Positions 10,701 to 19,200 of a stretch of 64,000 nucleotides of DNA are shown in pieces. How positions within the stretch are numbered: the stretch's first letter is position 1; every line of letters begins with the position of its first letter. Under the pieces are notes generated by a model. The model had not been told where the DNA came from. It ran no database searches and saw only the letters and a list, made by a program, of their open reading frames with translations. The stretch is from Leisingera aquaemixtae. GTDB lineage: Bacteria; Pseudomonadota; Alphaproteobacteria; Rhodobacterales; Rhodobacteraceae. The translations under genes were made by a program, and so were the position numbers. The DNA is taken from contig NZ_CYSR01000027.1 of NCBI RefSeq assembly GCF_001458395.1, positions 62,001-126,000 of the forward strand, read 5' to 3'.

Positions 10701-11229
10701 CATGGCTGACGCGGGTCGACAGGAAATCCTTGTCGTTGCCGGTATGGCGGAGCAGGAACATGCCCACGTCATCGACGAGGGCCGGGTTTGAGCAGATGTT
10801 GAAGTAGAAATAGCTGCCCATGCCGCAGCCCGCATAGACTCCAATTGGGCCGTTGATGCTTTCCGGCGGATGGCCCGCGTTTTCCATCGCGCCCCAGGCA
10901 ACTTCCAGAAACTTGCGGTGCTGCGGGTCGAGGATGGCGGCCTCTTTCGGGCTGAAGCCGAAGAATTCCGCATCAAACTCGTCAAACCCCTGCAGCCGGG
11001 CCGCGGCGGGCACATAGTTCGGGTTCGCCAAGGCTGAGGCGCGCTCGCCATGTGCCAGCAGCGTCTCGCGGTCCAGAACCTCAATCGATTCGATCCCTGC
11101 GCGCAGGTTTTGCCAGAACGCCTCGGCAGAGCCTGCGCCCGGCACCGTCACCGACAGCCCGACAATGGCAATATCACCGGGCGTATTCTGTTCAGCAGCG
11201 CCCGCCGCTGCGGAAATCCCATCTTGCAT
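4780..11229 (-). CDS. Type I polyketide synthase, single module KS-AT-KR-DH-ACP-TE
   Basis: A 2149-residue modular PKS starting MQDGISAAAG. Ketosynthase at about 18-450 has the active Cys in TACSTS (about 193), then HGTGT (about 328) and NIGH (about 365). Acyltransferase has GHSMG at about 639; its IAAHSRM segment matches neither the HAFH (malonyl) nor the YASH (methylmalonyl) signature cleanly. Ketoreductase has GGYGGIG at about 1178 and a SSSS...YIAANEY catalytic region near 1338. A dehydratase follows the KR, with HxxxGxxxxPG at about 1425 and HPGLMDL later. The carrier protein has DLGGHSL (Ser about 1805). A C-terminal thioesterase has GGFSGGG (about 1955) and a late GDHDSM His. DH after KR departs from the common DH-KR order. 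Upstream in-frame codons exist, but ATG 11229 precedes the conserved region sensibly. First gene of a PKS-GT-NRPS operon. Confidence 0.95.
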   Translation of the reverse strand: MQDGISAAAGAAEQNTPGDIAIVGLSVTVPGAGSAEAFWQNLRAGIESIEVLDRETLLAHGERASALANPNYVPAAARLQGFDEFDAEFFGFSPKEAAILDPQHRKFLEVAWGAMENAGHPPESINGPIGVYAGCGMGSYFYFNICSNPALVDDVGMFLLRHTGNDKDFLSTRVSHVFDLKGPSVNVQTACSTSLVAVHYACKALREGECGMALAGGVTIEMPQGRGYLYKENEILSPDGHCHAFDHRAQGTVFGSGAGAVALRRLEDAIADGDHIWAVIKGSAINNDGADKAGYLAPSVGGQSAAVQKALAAAGTPAETIDYVECHGTGTYLGDPIEVSALTDAYRASTQDTGYCRIGSVKTNIGHLDTAAGVASLTKTALALHHREIPPSLGYEAPNPAIDFDTSPFKVNAALTPWVPHKGPRRAGINSLGVGGTNAHVILEEAPERASSEESDFPFQILCVSGQSKAALEANSQALAAYLKANPEADLADVAYTLKEGRRGFAKRRVLVAETAAEAARLIEENDPRKVFTHDRLGDAPEVVFMFPGGGAQYAGVARDLYETEPVFAEWMDRGLEHLQKSLDYDIRALWLPEDGEEDAANARLQQPSVQLPLIMIVEYALAQLWISWGVKPAALVGHSMGENTAACLAGVLSFEDCIDLVLLRGRLFDTVPAGGMLSIALPLAEVEAIIGDDLDIASVNAPSLTAVSGPQEALDRLSADLSAREVDHQRIQIDIAAHSRMLDGILQEYGDFIRSLTLSAPKLPVISNRTATALTAEQAASADYWVGQLRNTVLFAGCIETLAQTPSRVFLEVGPGKALSALAQMSPAVKQGQVLSSLRHPDQDVMDDSYFFGVIGRLWACGVEADWPQIWGEARRNRLPLPGYAFQRSRYFIEPGRAVVEEDAEAPARHADLSDWGYRPAWRPRLADCAWDVDRDLGQDPQTWLIFEDETGHAARAAARLEAAGHAVARVRAGDTYAQLSPNAYILPPEQGRAAYGALLADLAEAGLLPQRIAHFWLVTGGETFRPGSSFFDRNLEMGFHSLTALAQELGNADLPGPLHITVFTTGAAQVRDEALPYPEKAMIAGPAGVIPRELPGLTCATVDIELPAAAQGLFARRTPADTDITARLLEELMAEPANTSAAWRGEKRFELTWRPQPLPEPETPPFKQGGHYLITGGYGGIGLAIAGYLMRDRGAKITLISREGLPPRDSWDRYLSSHSPANRTARRIRALMALEETCNGTVLPLAADVCHAGELRTARAQAEAANGPLTGVIHAAGVINDGPLLAKDDDRIAQVLAPKVSGLRALDTVFPDGSLELMVLFSSSSTVTRPAGQVDYIAANEYLNAWAKHRAGGQTRVVAVDWGVWADTGMAADAMNARNSAAGASTPEPCPQPLLQQQRFDAAGNRIFTPRFSTADWLLDEHRTADGTALVPGTGYIEMAAEALAAAGAEGPFEIRDLYFLRPLVVQDGDPKELLVKLEAKENGYELFVYSACTNGYSLNCQAMLASAAVAECPAALNLQKIFTRCPEEQAPVGGRLQSPQEAHLRFGPRWHVLERAALGNGEGVACLALTEAAAQDGTLLHPGLMDLATGWAMKLIPGYRADALWVPVSYRTIRVFAPLSATIFSHVRLAGAPGSGSAVFDVTLTDAEGTVLAEIEGFRMQRLASGFDAAAATAEPDASAAELGLEPARSAQPLSPEERRLQLNISNGIKAEDGGEALARALAAGLPQVVVSSLDLPALITQASQSAAPAAAEAQTFDRPQLDTDYIAPRNPVEEELAKLFAALLGVSQVGIEDSFFDLGGHSLIAVRLFAQVKRSFGVEFPLSVLFEAPSVAALAERIIARTGGGVVAEPGDTPQTAEEQPQYTHLVQLHPGDGTGRRPFFLVAGMFGNVLNLRHLALQVGKDRPVYGLQAKGLVGDAAPHSRIEDAARSCLSEIRQIQPQGPYLLGGFSGGGITAYEMAQQLKDQGEDTAALILLDTPLPVRPPLSRRDKALIKLAELRRKGPGYLAEWARNRIAWELEKRRASPAETGARPEFNSRKIELAFRTAVGTYGLRPWDGPLTLFRPPLDRKWQVSNGHWVSGEREYVFDDNDWTKWAPATEVAEVPGDHDSMVLVPNVSVLAAGVKARLDAADAAAGRPRYDQAAE

Positions 11230-11490
11230 CGTCAATACCTGACCCCACTGGCCCTTCGCAAACAGCCCGGCACGCCGCAGCCAGTCCGCTTTGCGAAAAT
11301 GGCAGGGCCCGCCGGACGGGTTTATTATCCGGTGCCGGGATTTTTCCCGGCGGCTGCTCCGGCCTGGCGGCATAGATCCCCATCTGCTCCGCGGGGCCGG
11401 ATGAATTCTTGTTTATCTTCGTCAATCCATGCGGCTGTCCTATGGACGCATTGTGTTGAATTGGGCCGGAAAAGCGGAAAGATTGCGGCA
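11230..11490. other. 261-nt gap between polymerase gene and PKS
   Basis: Non-coding stretch between two minus-strand genes. Read on the minus strand it contains TTGACG followed by A-rich sequence, but no convincing -10 at the right spacing. A separate promoter for the PKS operon is possible but not shown. No terminator hairpin with a T run was seen. Confidence 0.4.
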
Positions 11491-12954
11491 TCACAGGACG
11501 CTGCGCCGCTCAGCGCTGGCGGTGTCAGGCAGCATTGCCTGCGCGCCGCCGAACAGCGCAGGGCGCGGGCGGAACACATCCGGGTACAGCAGCCGCTCGG
11601 CATAGCCCAGAACCGATCCCGCGCACATCCAGGTGATCGGGATCAGCGTCGCGTTCAGCAGCATGTCCACCATGGTGGCCGCCAGAATCAGCGCAATCGG
11701 CGCGGCATAGGGCGAGACGCTGCCGGCAGGCGCCCGCCGCGCGGCAAAGGCCAGCAGCATCAGCGGCGCCGCCAGCAATCCCATCTCGGCGATATAACCT
11801 AGCCAGCCGAAGGTGCCGAAGACGATGATCCAGCGCCCGTCCGGGACCGACAGGATCTGCCCGGTCTCCTCGTGCCGCACCAGGTTGCGGCCCCAGCCGC
11901 CCCAGCCGAACCAGGGTTTCTCCGCAGCCCTGGCAAGCAGCTGCGCTTCGTTCTCGAACCGGTAGTTCAGCGAATGCGCCCGCTCGGCACTGATCACCTC
12001 GGCCTGCGCCACCAGCGCTTCGGTCGGCACCAGCCCGGTGTTGCGCAGCATCGGGTAGACCACCGCGATCACCGCCAGCAGCAGAGCCGCCCGCAGCTGC
12101 CAGCGCAAGGGCGCCAGCGCCACGACGGGCACAAACGCCAGCGCATAGGCGAGCGAGGCCAGGCTCTTGCACAGCACCAGCACCGCAAACAGATAGGCAG
12201 CGGCCAGCGCCAGGCGCAGCCGCTGCCGGCCGGCGGCTGCACGGGCCAGGGCGGTTGCCGCCAGCAGCGCCGACAGCATGAAGAACGCCAGCCACAAGGC
12301 ATGCGGCAGGAACACGATGGGCCGGAACCCGCCCTGACGCATCATCTGGCTGAAATCGTGCTGGAAGAAGCCATAGACCCAGACATTGACCTGCGGGCTG
12401 AGCCGGATCTCAACCAGCGACGGGATGGTATAGGCCAGCGCGCCGATCATCAGCGCCAGCAGCAGCTCGCGCTGGGCCTCGGGCGTGGACAGGTAGCGGC
12501 GCGCCAGCAGGAACGGCATCAGCACGATGATCTGGTTGATGATGACAGAGCCCAGATCGCGCCAGCGCAGCCCGGGCAGCTGATCGGTCAGGAAAACGAT
12601 CGGGTCGGAATTGGCGATCTTGCGGAACAGGATCGGCTCGCCATTGGTCAGCACCGTGGGAATGACGCCGAATACGAACAGCAGCGCCAGCAGCCGCACT
12701 GCCGGATGCCGCGGCAAGAGCGGCACCGGCTTGCGCAACAGCCCGGCGCACAGCACAAAGGCCATCACCGAGGGGATGGCGAATTTGTCCATATCCGGCA
12801 CCAGCGGCAGGTCGAACTCGGCCAGCGGCGGCAGCAGCAGATAGCCCGCAATCAGGCACCACAGGATCGCCCGCTCCAGCGGCAGGCGCCGGAACAGCAC
12901 CAGGCTGACCAGCGGCCAGGCCAGCAGCATCAGATAGGCCAAGGCATTGGGCAC
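11491..12954 (-). CDS. Wzy-like / O-antigen ligase family membrane polymerase
   Basis: A 487-residue polytopic membrane protein with about 10-12 hydrophobic segments and a large loop around PWFGWGGWGRNLVRHEETG. That loop resembles the periplasmic region of the O-antigen ligase/polymerase family (WaaL/Wzy), where a Trp/Gly-rich W-G-W-G patch and nearby charged residues are typical. Such proteins polymerise or ligate lipid-linked glycan repeat units at the periplasmic face of the inner membrane. The start is GTG at 12954, with GAGGAG about 11 nt upstream. It lies upstream of the PKS operon on the same strand and divergent from a WecG/TagA glycosyltransferase, so an exopolysaccharide role is likely. 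Ligase versus polymerase cannot be decided. Confidence 0.82.
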   Translation of the reverse strand: MPNALAYLMLLAWPLVSLVLFRRLPLERAILWCLIAGYLLLPPLAEFDLPLVPDMDKFAIPSVMAFVLCAGLLRKPVPLLPRHPAVRLLALLFVFGVIPTVLTNGEPILFRKIANSDPIVFLTDQLPGLRWRDLGSVIINQIIVLMPFLLARRYLSTPEAQRELLLALMIGALAYTIPSLVEIRLSPQVNVWVYGFFQHDFSQMMRQGGFRPIVFLPHALWLAFFMLSALLAATALARAAAGRQRLRLALAAAYLFAVLVLCKSLASLAYALAFVPVVALAPLRWQLRAALLLAVIAVVYPMLRNTGLVPTEALVAQAEVISAERAHSLNYRFENEAQLLARAAEKPWFGWGGWGRNLVRHEETGQILSVPDGRWIIVFGTFGWLGYIAEMGLLAAPLMLLAFAARRAPAGSVSPYAAPIALILAATMVDMLLNATLIPITWMCAGSVLGYAERLLYPDVFRPRPALFGGAQAMLPDTASAERRSVL

Positions 12955-12991
12955 AGGCCAGTTTCTCCTCGTTCCCCATTATTGGTTCAAA

Positions 12992-13043
12992 GTTTAACGG
13001 TTGCCGCGGGCGCTGTCGCGCGGATTTGCAAGAACCGGTAAAC
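12992..13043. promoter_or_regulatory. Imperfect inverted repeat in the divergent glycan-gene promoter
   Basis: GTTTAACGGTT (12992-13002) and AACCGGTAAAC (13033-13043) are inverted repeats with one mismatch in 11 positions. They sit between the divergent polymerase and WecG-like genes. Candidate operator; binding protein unknown. Confidence 0.35.
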
Positions 13044-13144
13044 GGTGTGCAGCGAAGCCACGCTGGCGGCAGGGGCCGGCGGGCTGCGCTGGCCTGACGC
13101 GGATGCCGGATGTATCAGGGAATTGTCTAAGACCTGGGGATGCA

Positions 13145-13897
13145 GTGTATTTCGATTTCAACGGCCGCCGGGTGGCGGTGAACATGCCCCGCCGGGCGCT
13201 ACTGGAGGCGGAGATCCGGGCGCGGTTCAAGGCGCGTCAGGGCTTTGCCCTGGCTACGGTCAACTTGGACCACTTGGTCAAACTGGCGCAGTCGCCGGAG
13301 TTCCTGGCTGCCTATCAGGCGCAGGATCTGGTGGTGGCGGACGGGCGCCCGATTGTCTGGCTGTCGCGGCTTGCGGGCCGCCCGGTGGAGCTGATGCCGG
13401 GCTCGGATCTGGTGCTGCCGCTGTGCCGCCTGGCGGCCGGGGCCGGGGTGCCGGTGGCGCTGGCCGGCAGCACCGAAGAGGCGCTGGCAGACGCCGCGGA
13501 GGCGCTGGCCGCCGAAGTGCCGGGGCTGGATATCGCCTGGTGCCACGCCCCCTCAGGCCGGTTCGACCCGGAGGGCGAGGAGGCCGACCGGATCCTGCAC
13601 CGGCTGGATGAGACAGGCGTGGGCCTGTGTTTCCTGGCGCTGGGTGCCCCCAAGCAGGAGCGCCTGGCGCAGCGCGGCCGCCGGCTGGCGCCGCGCACCG
13701 GCTTTGCCAGCATCGGCGCCGGGCTGGATTTCCTCGGCGGCCATCAGAAGCGCGCCCCTGCCTGGGTGCGGGCGATCGCGATGGAGTGGCTGTGGCGGGC
13801 GCTGTCCAGCCCGACCCGGCTGCTGCCGCGCTATGCCAGATGCCTGGCCATCCTGCCTGCCCAGATGCTCAAAGCCTGGCGGATCCGGACCCGTTGA
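13145..13897 (+). CDS. WecG/TagA/CpsF family glycosyltransferase
   Basis: GT26-family enzyme of about 250 residues that transfers an N-acetylhexosamine or similar sugar to an undecaprenyl-linked acceptor in EPS, teichoic-acid or ECA-type pathways. Family features: TVNLDHLVKLAQSPEF near residue 40, the VVADGRPIVWLSRL segment with the conserved Asp, PGSDLVLPL, LGAPKQERL and the late SIGAGLDFLGG motif. The start is uncertain. GTG 13145, with GGGGA just upstream, gives a family-like N terminus (VYFDFNGRRV); an in-frame ATG at 13103 and one at 13001 would add 14 or 48 residues. It is divergent from the Wzy-like gene and convergent with the next glycosyltransferase, consistent with surface-polysaccharide synthesis. 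Confidence 0.87.
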   Translation: MYFDFNGRRVAVNMPRRALLEAEIRARFKARQGFALATVNLDHLVKLAQSPEFLAAYQAQDLVVADGRPIVWLSRLAGRPVELMPGSDLVLPLCRLAAGAGVPVALAGSTEEALADAAEALAAEVPGLDIAWCHAPSGRFDPEGEEADRILHRLDETGVGLCFLALGAPKQERLAQRGRRLAPRTGFASIGAGLDFLGGHQKRAPAWVRAIAMEWLWRALSSPTRLLPRYARCLAILPAQMLKAWRIRTR

Positions 13898-13907
13898 GCA
13901 GCCTGAT

Positions 13908-14023
13908 GCGAGGCTCTGCCTCGCGCTCCGGGATATTTGCAGCCAGATGAAGACCGGATCCGTTATTCATCTGGCTGCAAATATCCTGGGGTGAATTGGC
14001 CGGAAGGCCAAGAGGGGCAAAGC
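13908..14023. repeat. Convergent 3'-end element pair with 21-bp inverted repeat
   Basis: After the WecG-like gene: hairpin GCGAGGC-TCT-GCCTCGC (13908-13924), then CTCCGGGATATTTGCAGCCAGATGAA. The 21-bp core at 13931-13951 is repeated inverted and perfect at 13966-13986. On the minus strand the second copy is preceded by a CCCGGC/GGGGCAAAGCCCC-type stem. So each of the two convergent genes has its own copy. Related copies occur near 28.6 and 52.1-52.2 kb. A termination or mRNA 3'-end role is inferred. Confidence 0.75.
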
Positions 14024-14034
14024 CCCCGGCAATG

Positions 14035-14985
14035 CTACTTGTACTCCAGAATGCCGCGCGCCGTGCCGCGCCGCCGCCGCCAGTGGTATTCCAGCGCGCC
14101 GGAGGCTTCGGCAAATTTGCCCAGTACCGAAAACAGCGCCCGTTCATAGCCCATGCGGCGGGACAGGCGCAGGACCTGGACCGGGTAGATCAGCGCCGCC
14201 AGCAGCAGGGGCGGGGAGACCAGCCCGGCGGCCGCGATGGCGGCGGGCAGCGCCGCGCCCCAGGTGAGCGCGCGGCGGGTCTCGGTGCGCCAATGGCGCT
14301 CCGGTCCCGCGCCATGCAGCGCAGCCCCCTCGGCAAAGGCGTGGCCTGCGCGGCGGCTGCGGTTCCACCACTGGCCAAAGCGCAGCATCTGCGCGTCATG
14401 CAGCGTCATCTCAGCGTCCAGCCGCCAGATCTGCCAGCCCGCCCGCCGCAGCCGCAGGCACAGTTCCGGCTCCTCGCCGGCAATCAGGCTCTCGCGGTAG
14501 CCGCCCGCGGTATAGACCGCCGCCACCCGCATCAGCGCATCGCCGCCGCAGGCCGCGGCCTCGCCAACGGGGGTGTCCCATTCGGCGTCGCACAGCCGGT
14601 TATAGACCGACGCCTGCGGAAACCGCTCCCGCCGCCGCCCGCAGGCCGCCGCGGCCCGGGGGCGGGTTTGCAGGAACGCCGCCGCGGCTGGGATCCAGCC
14701 CGGGTCCACCTCGCAGTCGCCGTCCACGAATTGCACCAGCTCGATCCCGCTCCTCAGGGCGGCCAGACCGGCATTGCGGGCGCGGGCGGCGGTGAAGGGG
14801 CGGCTGAGGTCCAGATCCACGACCTCAGCGCCCAGGCCCCGCGCCGCTTCCGCCGAGCCATCACTTGAGCCGCTGTCCACGTAGATCAGCTGCTGCACCT
14901 GCCCTTGCAGGGAGCGCAGGCAGCGGATCAGCCGCGCGCCTTCGTTGCGGCCGATCACCACCGCGCCGATGGACGCCGCACTCAT
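14035..14985 (-). CDS. Family 2 glycosyltransferase
   Basis: A 316-residue GT2 enzyme starting MSAASIGAVVIGRNEGARL. The GT-A fold motifs are visible: VDSGSSDGS near residue 38, FVDGDCEVDPGW near 92, and CGGDALMRV then GEEPELCLRLRRAGW around 160-190. The C terminus has hydrophobic segments (LPAAIAAAGLVSPPLLLAALIYP), suggesting membrane association. Its ATG overlaps the stop of the upstream glycosyltransferase (ATGA), so the two are translationally coupled. Likely builds the same surface glycan as the neighbouring polymer genes; donor sugar unknown. Confidence 0.88.
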   Translation of the reverse strand: MSAASIGAVVIGRNEGARLIRCLRSLQGQVQQLIYVDSGSSDGSAEAARGLGAEVVDLDLSRPFTAARARNAGLAALRSGIELVQFVDGDCEVDPGWIPAAAAFLQTRPRAAAACGRRRERFPQASVYNRLCDAEWDTPVGEAAACGGDALMRVAAVYTAGGYRESLIAGEEPELCLRLRRAGWQIWRLDAEMTLHDAQMLRFGQWWNRSRRAGHAFAEGAALHGAGPERHWRTETRRALTWGAALPAAIAAAGLVSPPLLLAALIYPVQVLRLSRRMGYERALFSVLGKFAEASGALEYHWRRRRGTARGILEYK

Positions 14986-16031
14986 GCGCCGTCTCCGGCA
15001 AGGTGGGCGCTGTACTCCGGCGCGCGGCGCAGGAAGCCCAGGCGCTGCAGACCGGCGATGCTTGCGTCTTCCAAGGCCGCATCGGACCACAGGCTCAGCT
15101 CCGGCTGCGCCTGCATTGCGTCGCTGCGCAGCCTGTCCTCGCCATGTTCGGAGACCGCCTCGGCCCGGGTCTGCAGATCGCGTGCCAGGCTGTCGCCGGC
15201 GAACTTGTAGTGGCGGATCAGCCCCTCGACGTCCGCCACCGCCACCCCGGCAGAGACATGCGGATGCACAGCCGCCTGCACGCCGGGGCCGTTGAACACC
15301 AGCGGGTGCTTGCTGAGGCAGCAGCGCTCGCCGAAGACCTTGCCGCGGACCCCGCCGAACAGTATCCGTGCCCCGCCCGGCGGCAGGCTGTTCTGGCGCA
15401 GGTAATAGGCCAGCCCGGTCTCCGCGGCGGCGTAATCCAGCGCCTGCACCGTGCTGATGTCGCAATAGCGGAAGGCCTTTACCGCGCCGGCATAGGACAG
15501 CCCGCGGGCCGCCGCCAGCGGGCCCTTGGGGAACATCTCCAGCATCTGCGCGTGCATGGCGGTGTAACCCTGCTCTGTCAGATAGGCGGTCAGCCCGGGC
15601 AGCCCGGCGGTGCCGCTGCCCTCGAATTCGAGCAGTTCGTCCATGTCGGCAAACAGACACCAGCGGTCCTGGCCATACCGGCTGGCGGCATAGGCGCGGA
15701 AAGTGTTCTCAAACTCCAGCCAGGGCAGGGCAGAGCGCAGCACCGCGGTGCCCGGCTCCTGCCGGATGCGCTCTACCGTGCCATCCGTCGAGCCATTGTC
15801 GATGAAGACAAAGCAGGAGACGCCAAGCCGCCGGTAATGCTCAAAAAACATGTCGAGGTAATAGGCCCCGTCCCGCACCAGCGCGATCAGCACCGCCTCC
15901 TGCGGGGCGGCAAACCGGCGGGCGGGGCCGTGCAGATGCTGCAGCGACCTGTGCAGGCTTGCGCGGTGCAGGGCGTCTTGCGCCATCCTCCCAGCGCGGG
16001 CCGCCAGCCTGTGGCCGAATGATTTGTGCAC
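14982..16031 (-). CDS. Glycosyltransferase family 2 / DUF23-like protein
   Basis: A roughly 349-residue protein with FVFIDNGSTDGTVERI near residue 70, FADMDELLEFEG near 125, and conserved late segments (KVFGERCCLSKHPLVF and LIRHYKF) typical of the Glyco_tranf_2_4/GT92-like bacterial glycosyltransferases. The most upstream in-frame ATG (16250) would add 73 residues of low-complexity sequence overlapping tamB. GTG at 16031 is preferred because ACGGAG lies 8 nt upstream and the protein then begins close to the homologous region. It overlaps the downstream GT2 gene by 4 bp. Probably part of the exopolysaccharide set. Confidence 0.8.
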   Translation of the reverse strand: MHKSFGHRLAARAGRMAQDALHRASLHRSLQHLHGPARRFAAPQEAVLIALVRDGAYYLDMFFEHYRRLGVSCFVFIDNGSTDGTVERIRQEPGTAVLRSALPWLEFENTFRAYAASRYGQDRWCLFADMDELLEFEGSGTAGLPGLTAYLTEQGYTAMHAQMLEMFPKGPLAAARGLSYAGAVKAFRYCDISTVQALDYAAAETGLAYYLRQNSLPPGGARILFGGVRGKVFGERCCLSKHPLVFNGPGVQAAVHPHVSAGVAVADVEGLIRHYKFAGDSLARDLQTRAEAVSEHGEDRLRSDAMQAQPELSLWSDAALEDASIAGLQRLGFLRRAPEYSAHLAGDGA

Positions 16032-16246
16032 GCGGGGCTCCGTTTTGCGCCTGCCGGGACTGTCGCTGTCAACCTGCAAGGTTCCGCCGGCGGCTGCAAG
16101 CGCTGCCTGCCGGCTCAACTGCAATTGCGGCGGGATTGCTGCAGTCCCAGGGGCGGCAGATGGCCGCAAACAGGCCCTCGGCGGATGGCGGCCCGGCGGC
16201 GCGGACCGGACGGCGGTGCGCCCTGTCCGCGGCCAGGCCGCCGCCG

Positions 16247-19200
16247 TCAATAGTCGCGTTTGAAGAACAGGCCGAACCCGGTCTCGCCTTCGCTGTCCAC
16301 CGTGCCTTGCACCGTCAGGCTTTTGGTCACATCCAGATTGATGCTCAGCTCGCTGTCGCCGCGGGTGTTGACGTTGAAATCGGTATAGACGTTCTCCGCC
16401 ACATAGCCGCCAAGGCCCAGCTGGCCAGCGCCCAGATTGTCGGCGCCGATATCGACCGTGTCGGCGCCGGTGGCCTGCCGCACCTTGCTTTGCGCCCCGC
16501 CGCCGCGCCCGCTGAGCGTCAGCGCGGAGCCGGCCAGCCGGGCCAGCGCCAGGGGCGAGATATCCTCAATATTGTCGCCGAACAGCAAGAGCGCCAGCGC
16601 CTCCTCCGACGGGCGCGGCGGCTCCGACGTCACCTTGATCTCCGGAGCATCGACCCGGCCGGAGATCTCCAGCGTGGCGGTGCCCTCGCCGGTGGCGGCG
16701 GTGGATTTGAACTCCAGATAGGGTTTCAGATCGCCCAGTAGGGTGATCCGCCCCTCATCCAGCTCCAGCCGCCGGCCCAGGATGTCGAAGGTGCCGCGGA
16801 TCAGGCTGATCTGGCCGGAGGGCGACAGCCGCGCGGTGGTGCCGCGCAGGCGGATTTCGCCGCCCAGCTCTGCGCGCAGGCCGCGGCCGCGGGCAAAGAC
16901 CCGCGAGGGGGCGCTGATCAGGATGTCCAGTTCGGTTCTGGCTGAGCCGCCCCCGCCGCCGCCATTGTTGCCCGTCAGCCCCGCCCGCGCCAGGGTCTGG
17001 CGCACATCGCGCGGTGCCCCCACATGGCTGATCGGCGGGATTGGCGCCGACGAGACCGAGCCGCCGGCGGTGTTGAGGTTGATATTGGTCTCGCCCACAT
17101 TGATCCGGCCGCCGATCCGCTTGTCGCCCGCCATTGCGCCGGACAAGGTGAGGTTGCCGTTCAGCAGGGTCTCGTAAGACAGGTTGTCGGTCACGACCAG
17201 ATCGCCGATGGCAATCTGCAGATTGCTGCTGAAGGGGGGGCGCATCGCCACCGGGCCGCTGATCTGCAGGGTGCCGCCGTCGCGGCCGCGGGCCGAGGCC
17301 TGCACCTGCGCGCTGGAACGGGCAAAGGAGACGGTGGCATTGATGTCATCCAGCCGCTGCGCCGCCGCCGGGATCGCCAGCGAGGCGCCGGGGACCGACA
17401 CGGTGCCACTCAAGGAGTCCAGCGCCGGCTCCCCCCGCATGGCCAAATCGAAATTCGCAGGCCCCTGCAGCAGGTTGGGAGAAATGAACGGGTTCATCCC
17501 CTCCAGCCGCAGGGTGCCCTTGGCGGTCACATCCGCGGTGCCCTCGGCCTCGTTCCAGCTGCCCGCAATGCGGCTGTCGATGCCGGCGGGGCCGCTGGCG
17601 GTGCTGTCGACCGTCCAGGTGCCGTCGCGGCGGGCGGCGGTGCCCTTGGCGGCCAGCCGCCCGGCCAGATCCGGCACCAGCTGCTGCAGCCGCCCGATGA
17701 CGGCGTCAAACCGCAGATCGGTGTCGCCATTGCTTTCGGCAAAGCGGCCCTCGGCCTTGACCGCAAGCTCCGCCGGGCCATCCGCGGTGGCGGCGATCTG
17801 CCATTCCCCGTTGCGCCGCTCCGCGGTGCCTTCGGCGGTCAGCCGGCCCGCCAGTTCGGGCACGAACCGCTCCAGCTCATTAAAGGCGGCGGCAAAGTCG
17901 AAATCGGCGTCGCCCTCCAAAGTGACAGACCCGTCCAGCCGGGCGCTGGAGGAATGCGGCCCGGTCAGCTCTGCCACGCCATCAAACCGCCTGCCGGTTC
18001 GGGTGAGGGTGGTGGCCAGCTCCAGCGTGCCGGGGGCCTGCGGCAGCAGCACCTCCACCCGGGTCAGCCGGGCGCTGATCTTCATCTGGCCGCTGTCATT
18101 GTTCAGCGTGCCCGCAGCGGAAGCGGCCAGCGCGCTGCCCTTCAGCTCGAATGTGTCGACGGTGATGCCGATCTCGTCCCGCGACGCCTTGAGCGCCACG
18201 GTGGTGGTGCCCGCCAGCAGCTCATCCGCCTTGGCAATTCCGGCAGAGAGGTTCTCGGCGGTGAGGTCCAGATCGGTGTCAAAGGCGCCGGACAGCGGCG
18301 TGAAGGAACCCTGGACGTCCGCCCGCACCGCGCCGCCCAGGGGCCGTCCGGCCAGCTCCGAGAAGCGCGCCAGCTCCGAGGCCTCCGCGGTCAGGTCCGC
18401 GGTGATTTTCAGCCCCTCTTCCAGCCCGTCCAGGGTCACATCACCCGCTGCCTGGTAATCGGTGCCGCGCAGTTCCATTTCGGTGATCCGCAGCGCACCG
18501 GGGCCTTCGGTGCTGAGGGTGCCCTCAAAGCGGATGTCGCTGCCGGTGGCTTTGGCCAGCGCCGGGTCGCGCGGCTGCAACCCGCTGAGCGCGGCCGACA
18601 GCCGCCCTTCCAGCGCAAGGCCGCTGCTTTGATCCAGCGTGCCGCGGCCGGTGACCTCTGCCTGATCCACCAGCGCGGCGGGATGGCTCAGCTGGTGCAG
18701 AACCCCGTCCAGGGTCCAGTTGCCGTCCGTCCGTTTCCGCAGCTGCAGATCCGCCGCCGCCAGCGTGGTCTGGCCGCCGCCCACGGGCAGGGTGACCGCG
18801 GCCTGGCCCGGCGGCGGGGTGATGGCAGCCTTCAGATTGGCGGTGTCCAGCCGGCCGCCCGCCGCCAGCGCTGCGTCGCCGCTCACCTGCAGCGCCCGGG
18901 TGCGCAGAACCAGCGTGTCCAGCGCCAGCGCGCCGCTGCCTTCACGGATGCCTTTCACGTTGAGCCGCAGGCCGGGGCCGAAGAAGGGCCGGTGCACCGG
19001 CGGCAGCAGCACGTCGATATTGCCGCCCAGATTGGCGGAAAAGCGGATGCCGCGCGGCGTCTCCGGCGCCGCATCCGCGGGCAGGGGCTGGGCCGCCAGC
19101 ACCACCTGGCCCGCCAGCCGCTCCGCGCCGTTGGCGCTGAAGCTGATGTCAGCGGTGAAATCCGTCACCGGCCCGCTGCCCTTGGCGGTCAGCTGCAGGT

